DNA of 64,000 nucleotides. Source: Cubamyces lactineus. Taxonomy: Eukaryota; Basidiomycota; Agaricomycetes; Polyporales; Polyporaceae. Of the stretch, positions 30,296-44,542 are shown piece after piece. Both the position numbers and the translations under genes were made by a program. Where the stretch lies: NCBI GenBank assembly GCA_022376465.1, contig JACDTU010000005.1:112001-176000 (forward strand). Direction: 5' to 3'. The notes beneath the pieces were generated by a model that did no database searches, was not told the origin of the DNA, and saw only the letters and a list, made by a program, of their open reading frames with translations. Positions within the stretch are counted from its first letter, which is position 1; each line of letters opens with the position of its first letter.

Positions 30296-33200
30296 GGGCA
30301 GATCACAGTGTCGGTATAGGCTCGGCATTGGCAACCTTGCGAGTGATAACAGTGCCTGTTGATCGTCAGGAACGCGCACTATGAGCGAAGCACTGACTCG
30401 AGACAATGCTCACCTTAGATGACAACACCCGAAGGACCAGTGCTGAACGCGTCATGCACTTACGGTCCATCCGCCCTACGACAGCAGGGGCTAAGTATTT
30501 GGGAAATGCTCCTTGAAGCAGCCTACAGGTTTCTCAGAGGCCATCACAGATTGAGCCTTCGAGTTTACACGGGTCTCCGATAGCAACTTGTGGAACTAAG
30601 TCCTGGGTTGACTAGCTTACTCCAGGGGATCCCATCATTCTCGACTATCAAGACATCGAAGTGGGCCCACGCGCTTAGCGAATCCTCTTGTCATACCATG
30701 TACCAGACGCCAGTTTAGGCGCTGAAAGTGACCAAAGACCGAGGCATGAAGCCCGAGTTTGCGTAAGACTCGACGTCGAAGAGGCGCGATGAGCGACAGA
30801 GAGTCAAGACTCTAGGTAAGAGACACAGCCGCGGCGGAAGAGAGCATGTGAGATATTAGCAGCTGGAGTAGTTGTATGTTCAGTAATTGAAAAGTCATGT
30901 CCCGCGCAGCGAACTATCATATCCAGTCGGAAGGACTTGACTAGCTAGCAGCAAACCAAGCAATCGCTTGGTTTGGTTAACCGATTGAAGCCGATGGCAA
31001 ACAATTGCAAACATCCTCCTACGAGGCGCGTGCGTTTCTTTGACAGACGCCCGTTATCTTCCGACGTCATAACATACCTGCCAGCTGCACTCTGTCACTT
31101 GATCAACGACCTTGACCGGCTAGTACATTGTTCTTCCATGTATCAATGTTGTTCCGGTCCTAGAAGGAAAGAACACCGAGGCAACATTGTCACCACAAGG
31201 TTTGCGTAACCAACTTCTGTTTTGCTCGAGTGACAGCGCATCCTTGTTCGCCTTCAACCTCCTTTCCCCCACAAATCCTGCTACTCGGTATTGTCATATT
31301 ATTCTTTGCGCGTGTGGTAACCTGACAACCTGATGGCGCCACCGGTCATACGTCGTAGCTAAAGCGCCGACTCGCCACTACCGACATTTACAGCATGCTT
31401 TCGTAAGGACGACAGGATAGCAAGTTCTGCTTGGCGACATGAGGCAACTTAATTATCGCATGGTAGAAATCCTCCTTGATTGGTTTGTACTGGGAAGTTA
31501 TGAAAGTGTGTACCTCCTTCCATTTGCTTTATCCCACGAGGTCGAGCCCTAACACACCTATATGCATACTACAAGGTGCACTCTCTCTGACAGCCTGAAG
31601 CATGTACCTTGCCTTTGTGTTTGATCAGAGGAGATTTAAGCGGCAAGCAGTCAGTCTCGTACGTCGCATTCTCATGCTAGACCCGTGTAGCCGGCATTGA
31701 GCCGAGAAATTGACGGTGAGTTCTCGGGGCGTCGCTCTAAACCCCTCTGATCGTTCTAAGTTATACTGAATGTGAGCTCTTGCAGACGCAGAGACAGCGA
31801 GGACAGGAAGCTGCCAAGGGAGTACTTCAGATTCATACCCGTGAATACTGGTATGCGCTCGGCCGAATCTTCTGTTGCACCGGCCTCGAGCCTGCACCTG
31901 CCATAGACCCCCAGTACGACAGTCAATACAATCCGCGAGAGCTTCAGCACAGTGCCGGCTCACGCCTATCTGTCCGACGGCAAAGGGGCCTGGCTTCGTC
32001 TTCTGATCTGAACCATGTGTAATGTGCGCGCGAGCGGCCACATCAAAAGTGAAGGCCCCCGAGAACAGCTACGTACTGCCCTACAGTACTGCGTGCGCTG
32101 CTCCATGTGCGATCGTTTGTTCACAACTACATCGGTGCAGCTATCTTTCGTCGCGAAATATCAAAAACGTTCCCACCGATGCAACTCTACCCCCGTACCT
32201 GATTGTCACTTTGGCTACGCATTGGTCCAAATCCAGCGACGGCGAGCACGGACCTCCACTAGCGTGTACCTCGCAGAGGAACTAGTAACGGAGACGAGGA
32301 CTGACAACGCCTGGTGCGTATACATGCACGACTTATCGCCTCGCCAAGCGCGGGATACACTCACGCTCACGCGCGCCTCTTCCTGCCCAGGCCCGGATGC
32401 GGTAGTGAGCCCTCCGCTTTTGATCGCCGTGGGGGACTCTGTTCGTCTCTTTTCCCTCCAGGACTCGCTTCTCTGTGCCGTCACAGGTCTCCTACGACCG
32501 CTCTCCATACAATTGACGGCCAACCCTGCTCGTGCGAGTGCCCAAAGGGGCGAGAAGCGGAACGAGCGTGCGCTCCGAGATGTCCCTGCGAATCCGCGCT
32601 TACGTTGGCGCATGCGTACCGCGCCTGGACGCCCGAAGCCATGGGTCTCCCACAAGCCAAGCCCAGCCCGCAGTCTCCGCCGCGGGCACGGGAGCTGCGC
32701 AGAGCTAGGGGACGGCGAGATGCGCGGGGGGCGATGCGCGCACATGCTCCCCGATCTCAGCGAACATTCGACGAAACGAAGCGATGGCCAGGGTCGCGTC
32801 GAGCGTTGCGTAAGGACGCGCGGGCACACCTCGAAGCGAGAAACCTGTAACCGTGGCAGAAACCGCAGAAGGAGCAGAAACACATACTGCATACGCGAGG
32901 TGGCAGCGGTACGTAAGACGACGTCGGAGGCGCTGCCTCGCTCTGTGTCCGCAGGTGCCCATCGGGCTCATGCGTGAGATGGACGCGGGGATGGAGGGGC
33001 CATCGGAGGCGCGAGCTCGCGTGGCTGCCTGACAGGATATAGCTATATCTTTGCGCAGCCCAGAAGCACTGAATATTGCAACACACACCGCTAGCAATGA
33101 CGGCGACCCCACAGGTGACTTGCACGTCTCAGACCGCGCGACTCTCCTGTCACATTTTACAGGACGGGTTTTACCCCACTCGTACGCATACGCGTACGTC

Positions 33201-36200
33201 AGAACGGGTCAATTTGTGCTCTAAATGACCGCCATAATGAAAGCAAAATGAAAAGGCCCTCGACGCGGCACGCCTCCGACCCTGAGCTAAACCAGATATC
33301 GACACAACGCGCCGTCCCGCACGAGTTCTGCTCACTTACCGCGGGCGGAGTCACTCAGTGACACTAGTGCTCGCGGGGGACACGGGAGACCCTGGGCGGG
33401 GGAAGGACGAAGGACATGGCGGGCACGATGCACCAGCGTGCAGCTCTACGCGATAGGCTGCGCGGAGTCTAATGCTAACAGACATCGGCACGCCAGCGAT
33501 CGTACACGGCCAGGTTTCTGGCAGCGGCGCCAGGACTGCCTGAGCTGGTCTCGCCGTGCAGGGTCCTACCAGTGGTTGGTGAACCTGATGCGTGGTCCCG
33601 AATGACCAAGTAACTATGTGGCCGATACAGCCATTGGGTCACCCGCACATTCGTTGCGCGCTTCTTAGCTCGTGTCCTATTCATTTCTCTTCAGGCTGTT
33701 ACGGCAGGCGTGGTGGGAACAAGCGTACCACATGCAAGATCCGGGTTCTCGTCCCAGACCCGGACCCCCTCTGCAGGAACCGTTTCTGGGGTCATGGTCG
33801 CATCGTGGCTCCAACGGACTAGCCGATCTACCGACGTCCCCGAGCGATGAATGTGGCCAAACCTTGGGATGAGGGGTATCGCATAGGTGAGCACGCAGGG
33901 GTCCAATCGGCAATCGTAGGACGACTCGTCCTGTCATGAGACGAGTAACCATTGCGTACTCGCAGGAAGCTGTCACGTATCCGTCGAAGCCCTCCTCGAT
34001 GGAACATGTGCGAGAAGCATAGTAAGTCACACTGTTGCGAAGTGCTCGAATGCCAGCCCTGACGTACGTCTCACCTCTATTTGAACGAATATGCAGGGTA
34101 CCACTCGAGATAGCATGCAGTCGATAGTCTTCCGAGGCTGCCTCCGTCGCCAGACAGCGGCAAGGAACTTCAGGTCCTCTCGCTGACAGGTCGAGGACGT
34201 CGGAACTGAGGCAAGCGAGCACAAAAGCTCTAACTATGATCATTTCCGACAACTCGATCACGTCGGGAGTCTTTCTGACTATACGATCGCTCCTATGGGC
34301 TTCTGTGTTATGGGCCTCCAAGGGTTTACTTCACCGATACCGCGCTAAGTGGTCTAGAGATATTCTAGGTTGAATAGCACAGAAAGCAGTACATGACCTG
34401 GTACGACACTTACGGCGTCGCGGAGACGGGCCTTGTTGTCTTCAAAATAACGAGCCATGCAGCCTAGAGCCAGCGGCGATTCAGCACATCAGGCCTACTG
34501 CCGGCCTTGACAGTCCTGATTCCCCGCTGGCAGCTTAGATCGGCCACAACGAATGGCGTACATTGAAACCCTCGCGTGCTGCGACATTAGAGATCAACGA
34601 CGTGTCACATAAGCATAGCGACCGATCATTGGATCTGGGCTTCCGACAAAATCTGACTGTGGCTGCAAATTCCATGCGGTATGCGTTGTGGTTCGTTTGA
34701 CAGACGCTTTGAAAGGTGGGATGCGAGATGTGTTCTGTGCATGGCGAGCGTGAACAGGCATACTACTCAGACTTCCAGGTTCCCCACAGACGATTGCGGA
34801 GTCGGAAAAGTTCCAGGACGGAGGCCATGGGACATGACGGGTGTTCGACATTACTGATGCATCACCGTATAGGCCCAATAGCATGCAACCCGGTCGAATC
34901 GGGCACTGAATATCCAGGATAGCTCAGAGCTGTTGGCGTTCGTTGCATCACGAATCACAAGTACAGTCTGGTCTTTTTGACGAGCAGGCTAGGTATCTAG
35001 ATGTTATGATTTCGTGAAACATCAATTCATGTGATGATTGCAGCTTCGCCGTCCCAGCGTCCACATAAGGGATATCAGAACGGAAGACAGACACATTGTA
35101 GTAGCGGAAAGCAGGCAGGATGACAACTAGACCCCCAGGGGGTTGCAAATAGCGGTCCATACTATCACCGGTCGTACGACGTCAAGTACGCGGAGGCCCA
35201 GGCCTTCAAAGCGTCCGCAACGTTAACCTACCACATTACTGCATCCGGAATCCGCGGACAACCTACTGCAGCGTCTCGCCCAGAAACAATCACATTAAAG
35301 AGAGCACGCGTTCAGGCTGCAGGGTTGGGGCCACCAGGCACGACGCAGGTGCTAATTGCCGGCCGCCGGGATTGAACTCGAGACGGGAGAAGTGAGAGGC
35401 ACCCATTCTAGAAGATAGGCAACAACAGCCTCGCGCAGCAACAGTCGGCCGGGCCAACATCGAGGTCACGACGAGACTCTACAATATCGGTCGTCAGCAT
35501 ACTCCAGCTTCAACTCTGACTGCGGCACTCTAAAAGCTTGGGATAGAGCACAACGGAGACAGGTGCCGTACAACTTGCAGGCTCCCGCCTCTTCCGTTGG
35601 CATACGTCGACGCTGACCAAGCCCAGCCACGAACGTTAGAAATGCGAACCACGGTGACGCCGCTGCCGCAGCTAGCGTCACGACGACGCCACGACCGGAC
35701 GCCACCGCGGATGTTGAGCGGGAACAGGCGAGTTCGAGGTGTCTCCCGACCACGAGCATCGTCAGACTAGTGGCGCTCCCAACACTGCCATCACATTCGC
35801 TGGGTTCGTGGTGCTTCCCAAGATGCCGCGCGCTGAAGATGCAGCATGTAGCTTGTAGTATGGAGAAGAACACACTAGTCCAGGCAGGGGACGTTAGTGT
35901 AGGATGAGACACGGAGCACTGGACGAGCCCCCGATATCCTGAGTCCAGGTACCTAGTCGTCGGACATGGTAGCGCAGGATGCGAAGCATACTGCGTTCCC
36001 TGCAAAGTCTTCGAGGAGTTGCAGGGGTATAACCTGCCGTAATCCGTGTCGGCGTACCTGGAGCCTGATGAGCGGGCGCATCCATGCCATTCGAAATACA
36101 GCATCAACCTGGAGGCGAGGAATAGCATCGAAGACGAAGAGCGCAGAGCTGGAAGTTGCCGAGCCAGGGTGATCATGAATGGATCCCGAGAGCGGCAGAA

Positions 36201-39200
36201 GCAGAGGAGTCTATATCGTGCACGATATACGGAGGACTCCGAGTGATGTCTCATAGTGCGAGTTCCCGAGCGCACCCGCTGAATGTCCTGGAGGATGTCG
36301 GAGTCTTCAGTGTTGCCCAACGATCTGGAATTGAATGCGCCGCAAGGGCTGAGCGTCCCAGCATCGCCCGAGCCGTGGGACGTTCTTGGAATTGAAAGTC
36401 GAACCCTGGATTACCTGTTGAGCGCTCGATTCGTGTTTAGGATACACGTTGCAAAGGTACTTACAGGGGACCTAAAGTTAGTGTTCTGAACGGCAGACAT
36501 GGATCACAACTCCAGAGAGCTGCGGCAGTAGCCTGTACTGTAGCCTGGGAACACCGCAGTGAGCCTGGTTCTCGTCTTGATATCACTGAGGTACCAGCCT
36601 CTGCCGCCGCAAGCTCATGCGACCCACGGGCACTGCCAAAGCTGAGCGCCCGGGTCTTGACGAGGCTTCTTATGGTGCCAGTGCTGCAGGTCAAACGCCG
36701 ATGGATGGCACCCACCGTTAAGCATGATGCACGATGCTCCCATCGAGGAGCTCACCTTCTTATCAGAGCTTCGCTGTATGCGTGATAGGCATGTGCCGTC
36801 GGCGGCGGAAGCTGAAGCTCGAAGCTCGAAACCGCGCGCCCGGCCACACCGCCCAGCGTTCGTTTGAACAGTATCGTTCTGCACGTGCGCCTGTCGGTGG
36901 AGTCCGTCGAGGACATGAGATCTCCCGTTCGCCTGCAGAGCTGTGCAGAATCGGACTTACCGGAGTCGAGCACTGCTGATATTCATTTCCTTGATGATGC
37001 GGGTAATGGGAGAGGGAGGCCCCGTGGGGCGGAGTAGGTACGCCTAGGGGGACGATGCTAGGTAAGTTACGGTGATATGGTTCCGAGCGAGCCACGGCCA
37101 TTCACGATACCGTCTATAACTGTGAGCATCGATATCTGGAGCGGCGAGTGCCATGATGATGATCGGCGACGTCCGTATGAGGGTGCGGGGTTCTTAATCT
37201 CGCTCGCTGGCCGTCCGACTCTCCGCGCGCGCGTCCCGCGTCCCGTGTCTTCCGTTCCCTATGTGACTCTCGCGATGCGATAAGCCCGTCAAGCTCGCGG
37301 CCACATACCGAGTACTTACTCGAGTACACGGCAGGCGACTTCATGACGGGGCTCCTCCGCGTCCTCCGTCTCGCGTTTCGCCGCGCGCGCAGAGCCATCG
37401 GCTGCCAAGTTTGCCACACGTGAGGACGCTGCACCGGTGTGCCCTGGGTCACACGCAACAGGCGGGTACACACTGAGAAGGAACTCCCAGGCCGTCCGTC
37501 GTCTCCAGCTTCGGGGTCCCAGCGATCCCAGCACCTTCCGTTCGCGAAGCTTTCTCCGCGTCTTCAATGCCCCGATGATCATCATCAACCAATACCTGCG
37601 CTGGGGCCTGAGGAAATGCGACGGAGTCACGGAGAGGAGGGATTCGAGGAGGCAGTGGCCCAAACGTAATGCACGGGAGAGAGGCGTTCCACTTCCCGCG
37701 CCCTGCCACCTTCTTACCTGGCTCCCTCTTCATATCCCTCAGTAACTGGGGGTTCCCGGCCGCTGCGAAGTGCTGCGCAGCAGGTAAACGCATGTGCTCG
37801 TTTACCTTCTCCTTCCTCGCCTTCCCTTCTCCTACTCCGACGTCCGATACCGCCCGATTGCGCCATAGCGAGCGCAGGCCCTGCGCGGCTTCGAACTCAC
37901 CTGAGGGTAGTGCGACGCGCAGGATCCCGTAGATCGAAACGAGATGCGTGCGTAGACGAAGGCGGGGACCGCGCATCCGGAACTGCACGAAGAGACTAAA
38001 CTGCTGCAAGTCAAACGAGGATCAGAGCCAGGCTGGTGAATCAACCCTGCCTAATGCGACCAGCACGAACTAACCCCGGGTCGAGGCGAAGAGAGTGGGG
38101 AAGATGAGCTTGTGACTGTACCGCATCGCACATACCGGCACCTACCTCTACGGCCAGATTCCGACCGGAATACACATGTGCACCACACCATCAGCGCAGT
38201 ACCGTCAGCGGCACTCACCACGCCATCAGCCTGTGATCGCGGGTCGAGATATGGATGCGGGGGTATGCGAGCTGGGTACGGCCGAGCAAGTACTGACGCG
38301 TGACAAATGACGCGCTAGAGGAAGACGCGGACGGCGGACGGCGCCGAGAAGAAAGAGCAGACCGCCGTGCTGACGTCGGGGTAAGACGAGCGCGAAGCCC
38401 AGATGAGTATGCCCGAGCACTCCTGTCAGCGTCGTTTCGTCAACCTGCGCTTCGATTCGAGACGCGCGCATCGTTCGTTGTCCATTGATACGGTGTGGTC
38501 GCTTGTGCGCTATGCTGGTTGCTGTATTCTGTGTGGGTCGTGTGCACACGGGGTGGCTTGAGTCTAGTAGCCCGCGATTTAAAACGTCAACAGCAACACG
38601 CTAAGCAAGTTTGTGGGCGCATGTGTGAACCTCCCATCGTTGAATAGGAAACATCGTTGCCCACTCGTTGGCTCTGACGAGCTTGCGGTATGGCTGCAAG
38701 GAGTCATCAAGCGTCCGAGCAAGTCAACGCGACAACCACGACGCTGCCCAAGACGCGGAATAACCTGCATGCACTCGCTCAACGATGAGTGTACTCTCCT
38801 TACACGAGGCTCGAAAGGGGCGATTCGCTTGACTTACGCTCGGATCATGGCTAGAAGGACGGGTGCGAGCCCGCACGGTTCAGGCCGACTGAGTGATGCT
38901 GTCGTGAATCAGGCCTACCTTGGCAGGGCGCTACGCTGAACCAAGCCCTCCGACCCAGCTGAGTATCTTGACTCACCGCACGAACGCACAGCGACATTCA
39001 ACGCGCGGAGGACGTGGGCACCCGCTGCGTCCATTCGCACAATACCCAGCCTTGCCCAGCACGTCCGCTCCCACGGACCCACAAACAGATGCACCGAACG
39101 AGCGCGCGTCTGGCACGAGTGCGAACGCACGAACGCACGAACGAACTTTTCGACGATCGAGCGTTACCGTCCGTACGCGAGGAGTCAGCAGAGGGGCGAG

Positions 39201-41300
39201 TGATCCAAGCGGACGCACCATAAGCAGCCGTCTGCATAGAGCCGAGCGGGCTTCCCGGGCGGCGTCCGAGAACCAGCGGGGAAAACGGGACCAGCTCTTC
39301 GCTCCTGGCTGAAAACACCGGAGTGAATGATCGATACGTACGTACGTACACGCGCAAGTGCTGCGCTTTTTGATGTTAGGAGTTACGTTGAGGGGGCTGA
39401 GGGGCTACTAAACATATTGCAGTGTCAGTTCGAATACGGTCGGCGCTGGCAGAGCACGGTGCGAGGTGCACAGGCCTCCTGCCGCCGTCCGATCTCATCT
39501 CTTCTTAGGCTCTCCGCCATCTGGCATGCCGCGGTCGGAGTTGCGGCTACGAATATTGTACGTACTAGGTACCAGCGCGCATCCCGTGTGGTAACGATAG
39601 AAAAAAGCAACGGCAGATGCTTGTGTGCGCTTGAAGCGGCGGCGGCGGCGGCTTGCAAGGCCAAGAAGCGCCCCTAGCAACTTAGGCGATCGTGGCAGAT
39701 TCTCTCCAGCCGGGTCACGTCTTCCTCGCAGAGAAAGTTCGGCCAGCGGCGAATCGTGATCTGAGAATGGCTGAGTGGCCGACTGGTGACTGGGACTTTG
39801 CCGGCATGCGGGACGGGCAGTGAGGGCAGCCATCGATCTAGGCGGACCGGTAGCAGACCATGGGTCGACGCGCGAAGCCTGAGAAGAGCGGGAGTGAGAG
39901 AGCAAGATGGACAGGAGCACGCTTCGCGGGTGCGAAAGCGGCAAGTCGAGTGCAGAATGGATGTGCGCCGTCTGGAGGACGTCGGCATTATGGAGGATGT
40001 GGTTGTGGAAAGCCATGCTGTACGCTGTCAGTGGAGCGAACGCAGACGCGCGGCGAACGATGCTTGAACTTGTTCCGCGCCGGACATGCTCCGAGATGAT
40101 GCGGACGACAGAAGATACGTCGGCTCGGCCCCAGGGGGTGCACTGTGCAGATGCGGTTACGCTGGCGCTTTGGCAGACTAAGATGGGCCGGAATGTGATG
40201 TATCTGCCTATGGCCGGTCGCTCTCCCACAGAGAAGGAGATGGGAGAAGTGAGAGAGATGAAAAAGGCGATGGGGAAGATGATGGCCAAGAATAAGCATG
40301 GGCAGTGGATGAGAGGATGGAGGACTGGGGACGCTTGATAGAGCGCGATGGGAAGAGGACGAGTGGTACAGCGCAACGGACCAAAGGGCAGTAGAGGAAG
40401 AGGAAGATCCGCCGCCGGATGGAAGGACCGGACTGTAGGAGACAGTACGCCTCGAAAGGCGGGGAATCTGCCCAAACGGGCGAAAGCTGCAGCTGGGGCA
40501 ACATATTGGGGCCGAGGGAAGGCGCGAGAGGGCGTGGAAGGGCGATGGCCACGAGGATTGGGGAGCGGGTGATAGCGAGCAGGGGGAAAAGGTCAGGAGG
40601 CCGATGAGAGAGCAGAGTGGCAGACAGTGAGGCGGTGGGCGTGGGCAGAGCGAGAGGCCGCGAAGGTTTGTGTTGTGCGAGTCTGTCGGAGATAGGGCAC
40701 GGCCGGCGTGGAGGGTGTCGGTCGCGGAGTGTGGCTAGACGACATCCGAGTGCATGAATGAACGGGGAACGGATGGTCCATGGCGAGGTCGTAGGAAGTT
40801 GTGGCATCGGAGCGTGGCATATCCATGGTACAGAAGAGCTCGTAGAGCGGGTGAACTATGCCATTTATTCTTGACTGCGAGTGCACCAAGTACGCGCACG
40901 ATAATCATCCAGACGAAGCACACACGCCGAAGCAAGAGACACGAAGGTGCGAGGTGGAGGAGGACGAACGGCATCCGAGTGCTCCAAAACAGACAGAGCC
41001 CGATCGGCGATCTTGACCCTGCACAGACTGGCAGGGGTCCTGATGGGAAGAGGGAAATGCCGAACGTGTCTAGATCGCGATTGCGGTGGATGCCGAGTGT
41101 ACATACAGCTCGTCAGTGCGAGTGCGAGTCGGATTGGATTCCACCTGAGAGCGGACCCAAGCCTCTCTTAGTTCAGGGACCCGGATCGATTCACTTTTCA
41201 ATAACCACGCTCCTTACTCGTCCACAAGCCTATCAATATCACCTCTAACCCAAACTAACTAGCCGCACCTATCTGATCAACCCCCAGCTTTCCAGCCCGA
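30296..41300. other. Gene-poor region of 11 kb
   Basis: I find no gene I can support on either strand. ORFs up to 326 codons exist (32015-32977 plus, 35466-36320 minus, 39495-40475 minus), but they overlap antisense ORFs, have biased low-complexity composition and no motif. Short simple repeats occur at 39120-39145 (ACGAACGC-type) and 39337-39350 (GTAC). It may hold decayed transposons or fast-evolving genes with many introns. Confidence 0.4.
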
Positions 41301-41309
41301 GTACTTAAG

Positions 41310-41400
41310 CACCTCCCCTCATCAACTCATGCATCCCTCCTCCCGCCCCTCCTCGCTTCCATCCTCTCTCCTCTCTCCGTCTTCCTCTTTCGCACACAAC
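41310..41400 (+). promoter_or_regulatory. Pyrimidine-rich core promoter of the cyclophilin gene
   Basis: A CT-rich stretch directly upstream of the ATG at 41429, preceded by ACTTAAG at about 41300. Such tracts mark transcription starts of well-expressed basidiomycete genes. Confidence 0.4.
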
Positions 41401-41428
41401 ACACACTAGCTGCTTTCCGTCGCCGCCC

Positions 41429-42438
41429 ATGTCTACCACCGACGCCCACCGCGTGTCCTCCCGCTCCCAATGGCCCCGCTCCTCCGCCGGTCCGGACGTC
41501 TTCGTAAGTACCATGCGTCTACACACGACTCATTCCCCGTGCTCCCCTCATCACGCCTACCGCAGTTTGACATCGATATCGACGGCGCCCCTGCTGGTCG
41601 CATCGTATTTCGCCTCTTCGACGCTGTCTGTCCTCTGACCGCCCGCAACTTCCGTGAGCTCGCGACGGGTGAGAACGGCTACGGATACGCTCACTCTGCT
41701 ATTCACAGAGTCGTCCCTAACGTACGTCTTCTCTCCTCGCTTCTCCCGCACCTGCTCTTGCCTGTACCCACGCGCAAACGACCTCAACTCTAACAAGCTA
41801 CGCTCCAATAGTTTATGATCCAGGGAGGTGACATCGTCGACGGCAACGGCACCACCGGCCGGTCCATCTACGGTCCCACCTTTGCCGGTAAGCTTCTCTC
41901 ACTCCTTCCTCTTTCTTCTTCCTTCCTTTGTGCCGTACGCGCCTTTCTTGAATGGCAACCCCGCTTCCAAACTCTACCACCTGCCACGCGCCCCGTCCCC
42001 CTCGCTTGTGTTCCCGCTTCTGACGCGCGCCCTGAGCCTCGCCGAGCCTAACGCCCGTTCCTCCTTCCCGTTTTGCCGACATAGATGAGAGCTTTCGCCT
42101 CCGCCACGATCGTCCTGGCCTCCTCTCCATGGCGAACCGCGGCCCTCACACCAACTCTTCGCAGGTGAGTTCCGTCCCCCGCTCCCATGTCCGTCTCGAT
42201 ATGTACACACGCGCGCCATCTTTCTCCGGTCAATCTCATGTGCCTGACCATCGCGATTCGCTCCCCGCAGTTCTTCATAACGACCGTCTCCGCGCCGTGG
42301 TGTGACGGCCGGAACGTCGTGTTCGGGGAGGTCATCAGAGGCATGAACGTGGTGCGCAAGATCGAGAGCTACGCGTCGGACCACATCCTCTACAAGCCTT
42401 CGGTCGACATCGTCATCGTCCACTGCGGAACGCTATGA
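41429..42438 (+). CDS. Cyclophilin-type peptidyl-prolyl cis-trans isomerase
   Basis: Exons 41429-41503, 41566-41721, 41812-41887, 42085-42164 and 42271-42438 join to 184 residues. The whole single-domain fold is present: [47 protein letters not shown] (catalytic Arg and the F-M-Q trio), [17 protein letters not shown] and [18 protein letters not shown] (Trp present). The usual His after the Trp loop is Asn (GRN in place of GKH), and the residue before HRV is Ile, not Phe. The short N-terminal extension is no signal peptide, so it is cytosolic or nuclear. Cyclophilins speed proline isomerisation during folding and are targets of cyclosporin; the changes could lower activity or drug binding. Confidence 0.93.
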
Positions 42439-44542
42439 CGCGTTCTTCGCGACACTTCTACCACCGCCGCTACCTCCACCTACGTCTACACCTATACCGT
42501 GCGCATGAACCTCCCACACCGTCATCGCCCCGCCTTCGTACGCACGAGGCGGACGCGATGCGCATATTATCGCCGATCTCCGCGTGCGGACGGTGCGGCA
42601 CTCAGGGCCGAGTTGTGCGGACTTTGTCCGACCCGACCGACCCAGCCGTCTAATCTGCCCCAGTTCCCCTTCCTCAGCCACAACCACCACCGCGCTCCCA
42701 CTCCCACACACCTACCTCCTCAGCACTGCACCAACTCACGCTCCCACTCAGCCACTCACACACGCCGCACCTGACGCCTTTCCTACCGGGCGACCCGATC
42801 ACATACACGCCGCCGCGTCCGTCCCGCCGTACCTTATCAGCCCCCGCGCGGGCTCTGTATACGCTTTCCGATATTCGAAACTCCGGGCGCGGCACGATAG
42901 GATGCGACGCGACGGCATTCGACTCGGACGCGCTGCAACTCCATGCGATGCGACACGACCCGACGCCGCACGTTTTTATCTCTGCCGCGTTTCACCCAGC
43001 TACGACCCACGCTCTTCCCCCCTGAGCGGGAGTAATTGGCTGGCTGCCGCCGGCGCGCACGGCGATCCAAGAATGCTGGGCTCGCTGGAGTCCGCCGAAA
43101 AATGGTCGCCATATTGCGCCCGCGATGCCACGCCGCCCCTTTCCATGCCGGCCAAGACGCGAACGGACGCATCTCTGGGAGAACGTCGTCGAACAGCTCG
43201 CTTCCAGTACATGCTATCTACGTATGGTCTACTCACTGCCCTCCGCGATGTATATGTATTTCAGTGCTTCTTCTATCTCTACCTCTGCATCTACCAATCT
43301 CTTCTTCTCCTGCTTGGCTACTGTCTGCTCTCTCTCTCTCTGCCTTTTTCGTTCTCCCATCGTTTCATCTTTTCGTGACTCGACACACGCACACACACGC
43401 TCTGTACAATGTAGCCGATCCGGGCACTAATCGCGGTAATACTCGCCACTGTATCTAATCCTCGCATCTCCCTCACGCTCGTGCGCGGCCTTTGTGCTAC
43501 ATCCGGCTGGTTTTTCTCTTCCTCCTCCCCCGTCTTCCGTTCCCCGTTCTCCCACGTCGTGTCGAGGGTCTGGATACTCCGACGCGCCGTGCGCGGTGCA
43601 TGGTGGTCATTCCGCAAGCTCAAGCTTTAGCTCACTGGTCGTAATACTTCATGTAATTTAATCGGGTTAATCGTCACACACACACGCACGGATCCAGAAT
43701 ACAAGGACGTCGAGATCGAAAGTAGCCGTACGTACCTTCCGGGAGCTTGGGCCTTGGCATGAACGTACAGCGTACCCTGATATCGAGACCGAGAGCTGTG
43801 GCTGGCCGGTAACTTGTACAGAAGCTGTACTCAATTGGCCCAGAACGATCAAGGGCCCGGCTCACGTCGGCGTCGGTGCGGGTCAGTGTTCACGTCCTCA
43901 GCCGTTCCTTAGGCTAGGGCTAGCTGCCCTGCCCTGCTCCTGGTGGCCCAACAGCACCCCATCCGTCGACCTCAGACATGCCGCGCCCAGCCCCAAGCCC
44001 CGATCCCCGGCATTCATACAACTCACGCACTCGCTGCCAGCGCGAACCTGCGCACATAGAAGAACATATGTCACGCTGTGGACGGATGTGTATGCGCACC
44101 GGTGTTCCAAACGCCCATCAATGGCGATGGCGCGAGCTCCATCGCCACATTGTGTACGGTCACGGTGCCAGTGCCAGTGTGGTGGCGGCGTACACATACA
44201 TATGTACACCACGGTAACCAAGCCGGACTAGATTGCATCCGCTGCTCCGTATACTCAGCGCCGCTCCGCTCCGTTACCGGCGCTCCGAAGGCCTGTAGCC
44301 GCCGGTGCGGGGAAAGTGTGTGCATGATGGGCGCTTGTACGCGCGTGGCTTTCGACCGTACCGCGACGACCAACCTCCATCGGGGCTCTCTCCCACATCA
44401 CCTTACAGAAGTTGCACTGGTGGCGGAGATATTCAGCTTCGCTCCTGGTTCTTTAGCTTGATTGGATTGCATACTCCCAGCCACTCGACCCGGGCTGCAA
44501 GACATACACACGCACTCTCAGTTTTCAGTCTAGCGTCCCAAG
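42439..44542. other. Intergenic, no supportable gene
   Basis: Contains CT-rich (43310-43345) and CA-rich (43675-43690) simple repeats. The 264-codon plus ORF at 42584-43378 is low in complexity without motif. Confidence 0.4.

Noticed and set aside
32015..32977. 320-codon plus-strand ORF
   Set aside because: Opposed by a 225-codon antisense ORF and without motif.
35340..35420. Possible minus-strand tRNA (GAGTTCAATCC)
   Set aside because: T stem and acceptor stem do not pair.
35466..36320. 284-codon minus-strand ORF
   Set aside because: No family motif, no promoter or splice context, biased composition.
37000..38560. Possible seven-helix receptor or membrane protein on the minus strand
   Set aside because: Some hydrophobic stretches occur, but no consistent helices, receptor motifs or splice chain could be assembled.
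39495..40475. 326-codon minus-strand ORF
   Set aside because: Low-complexity Ser/Pro/Arg/Leu composition, with several equally long antisense ORFs; no recognisable domain.
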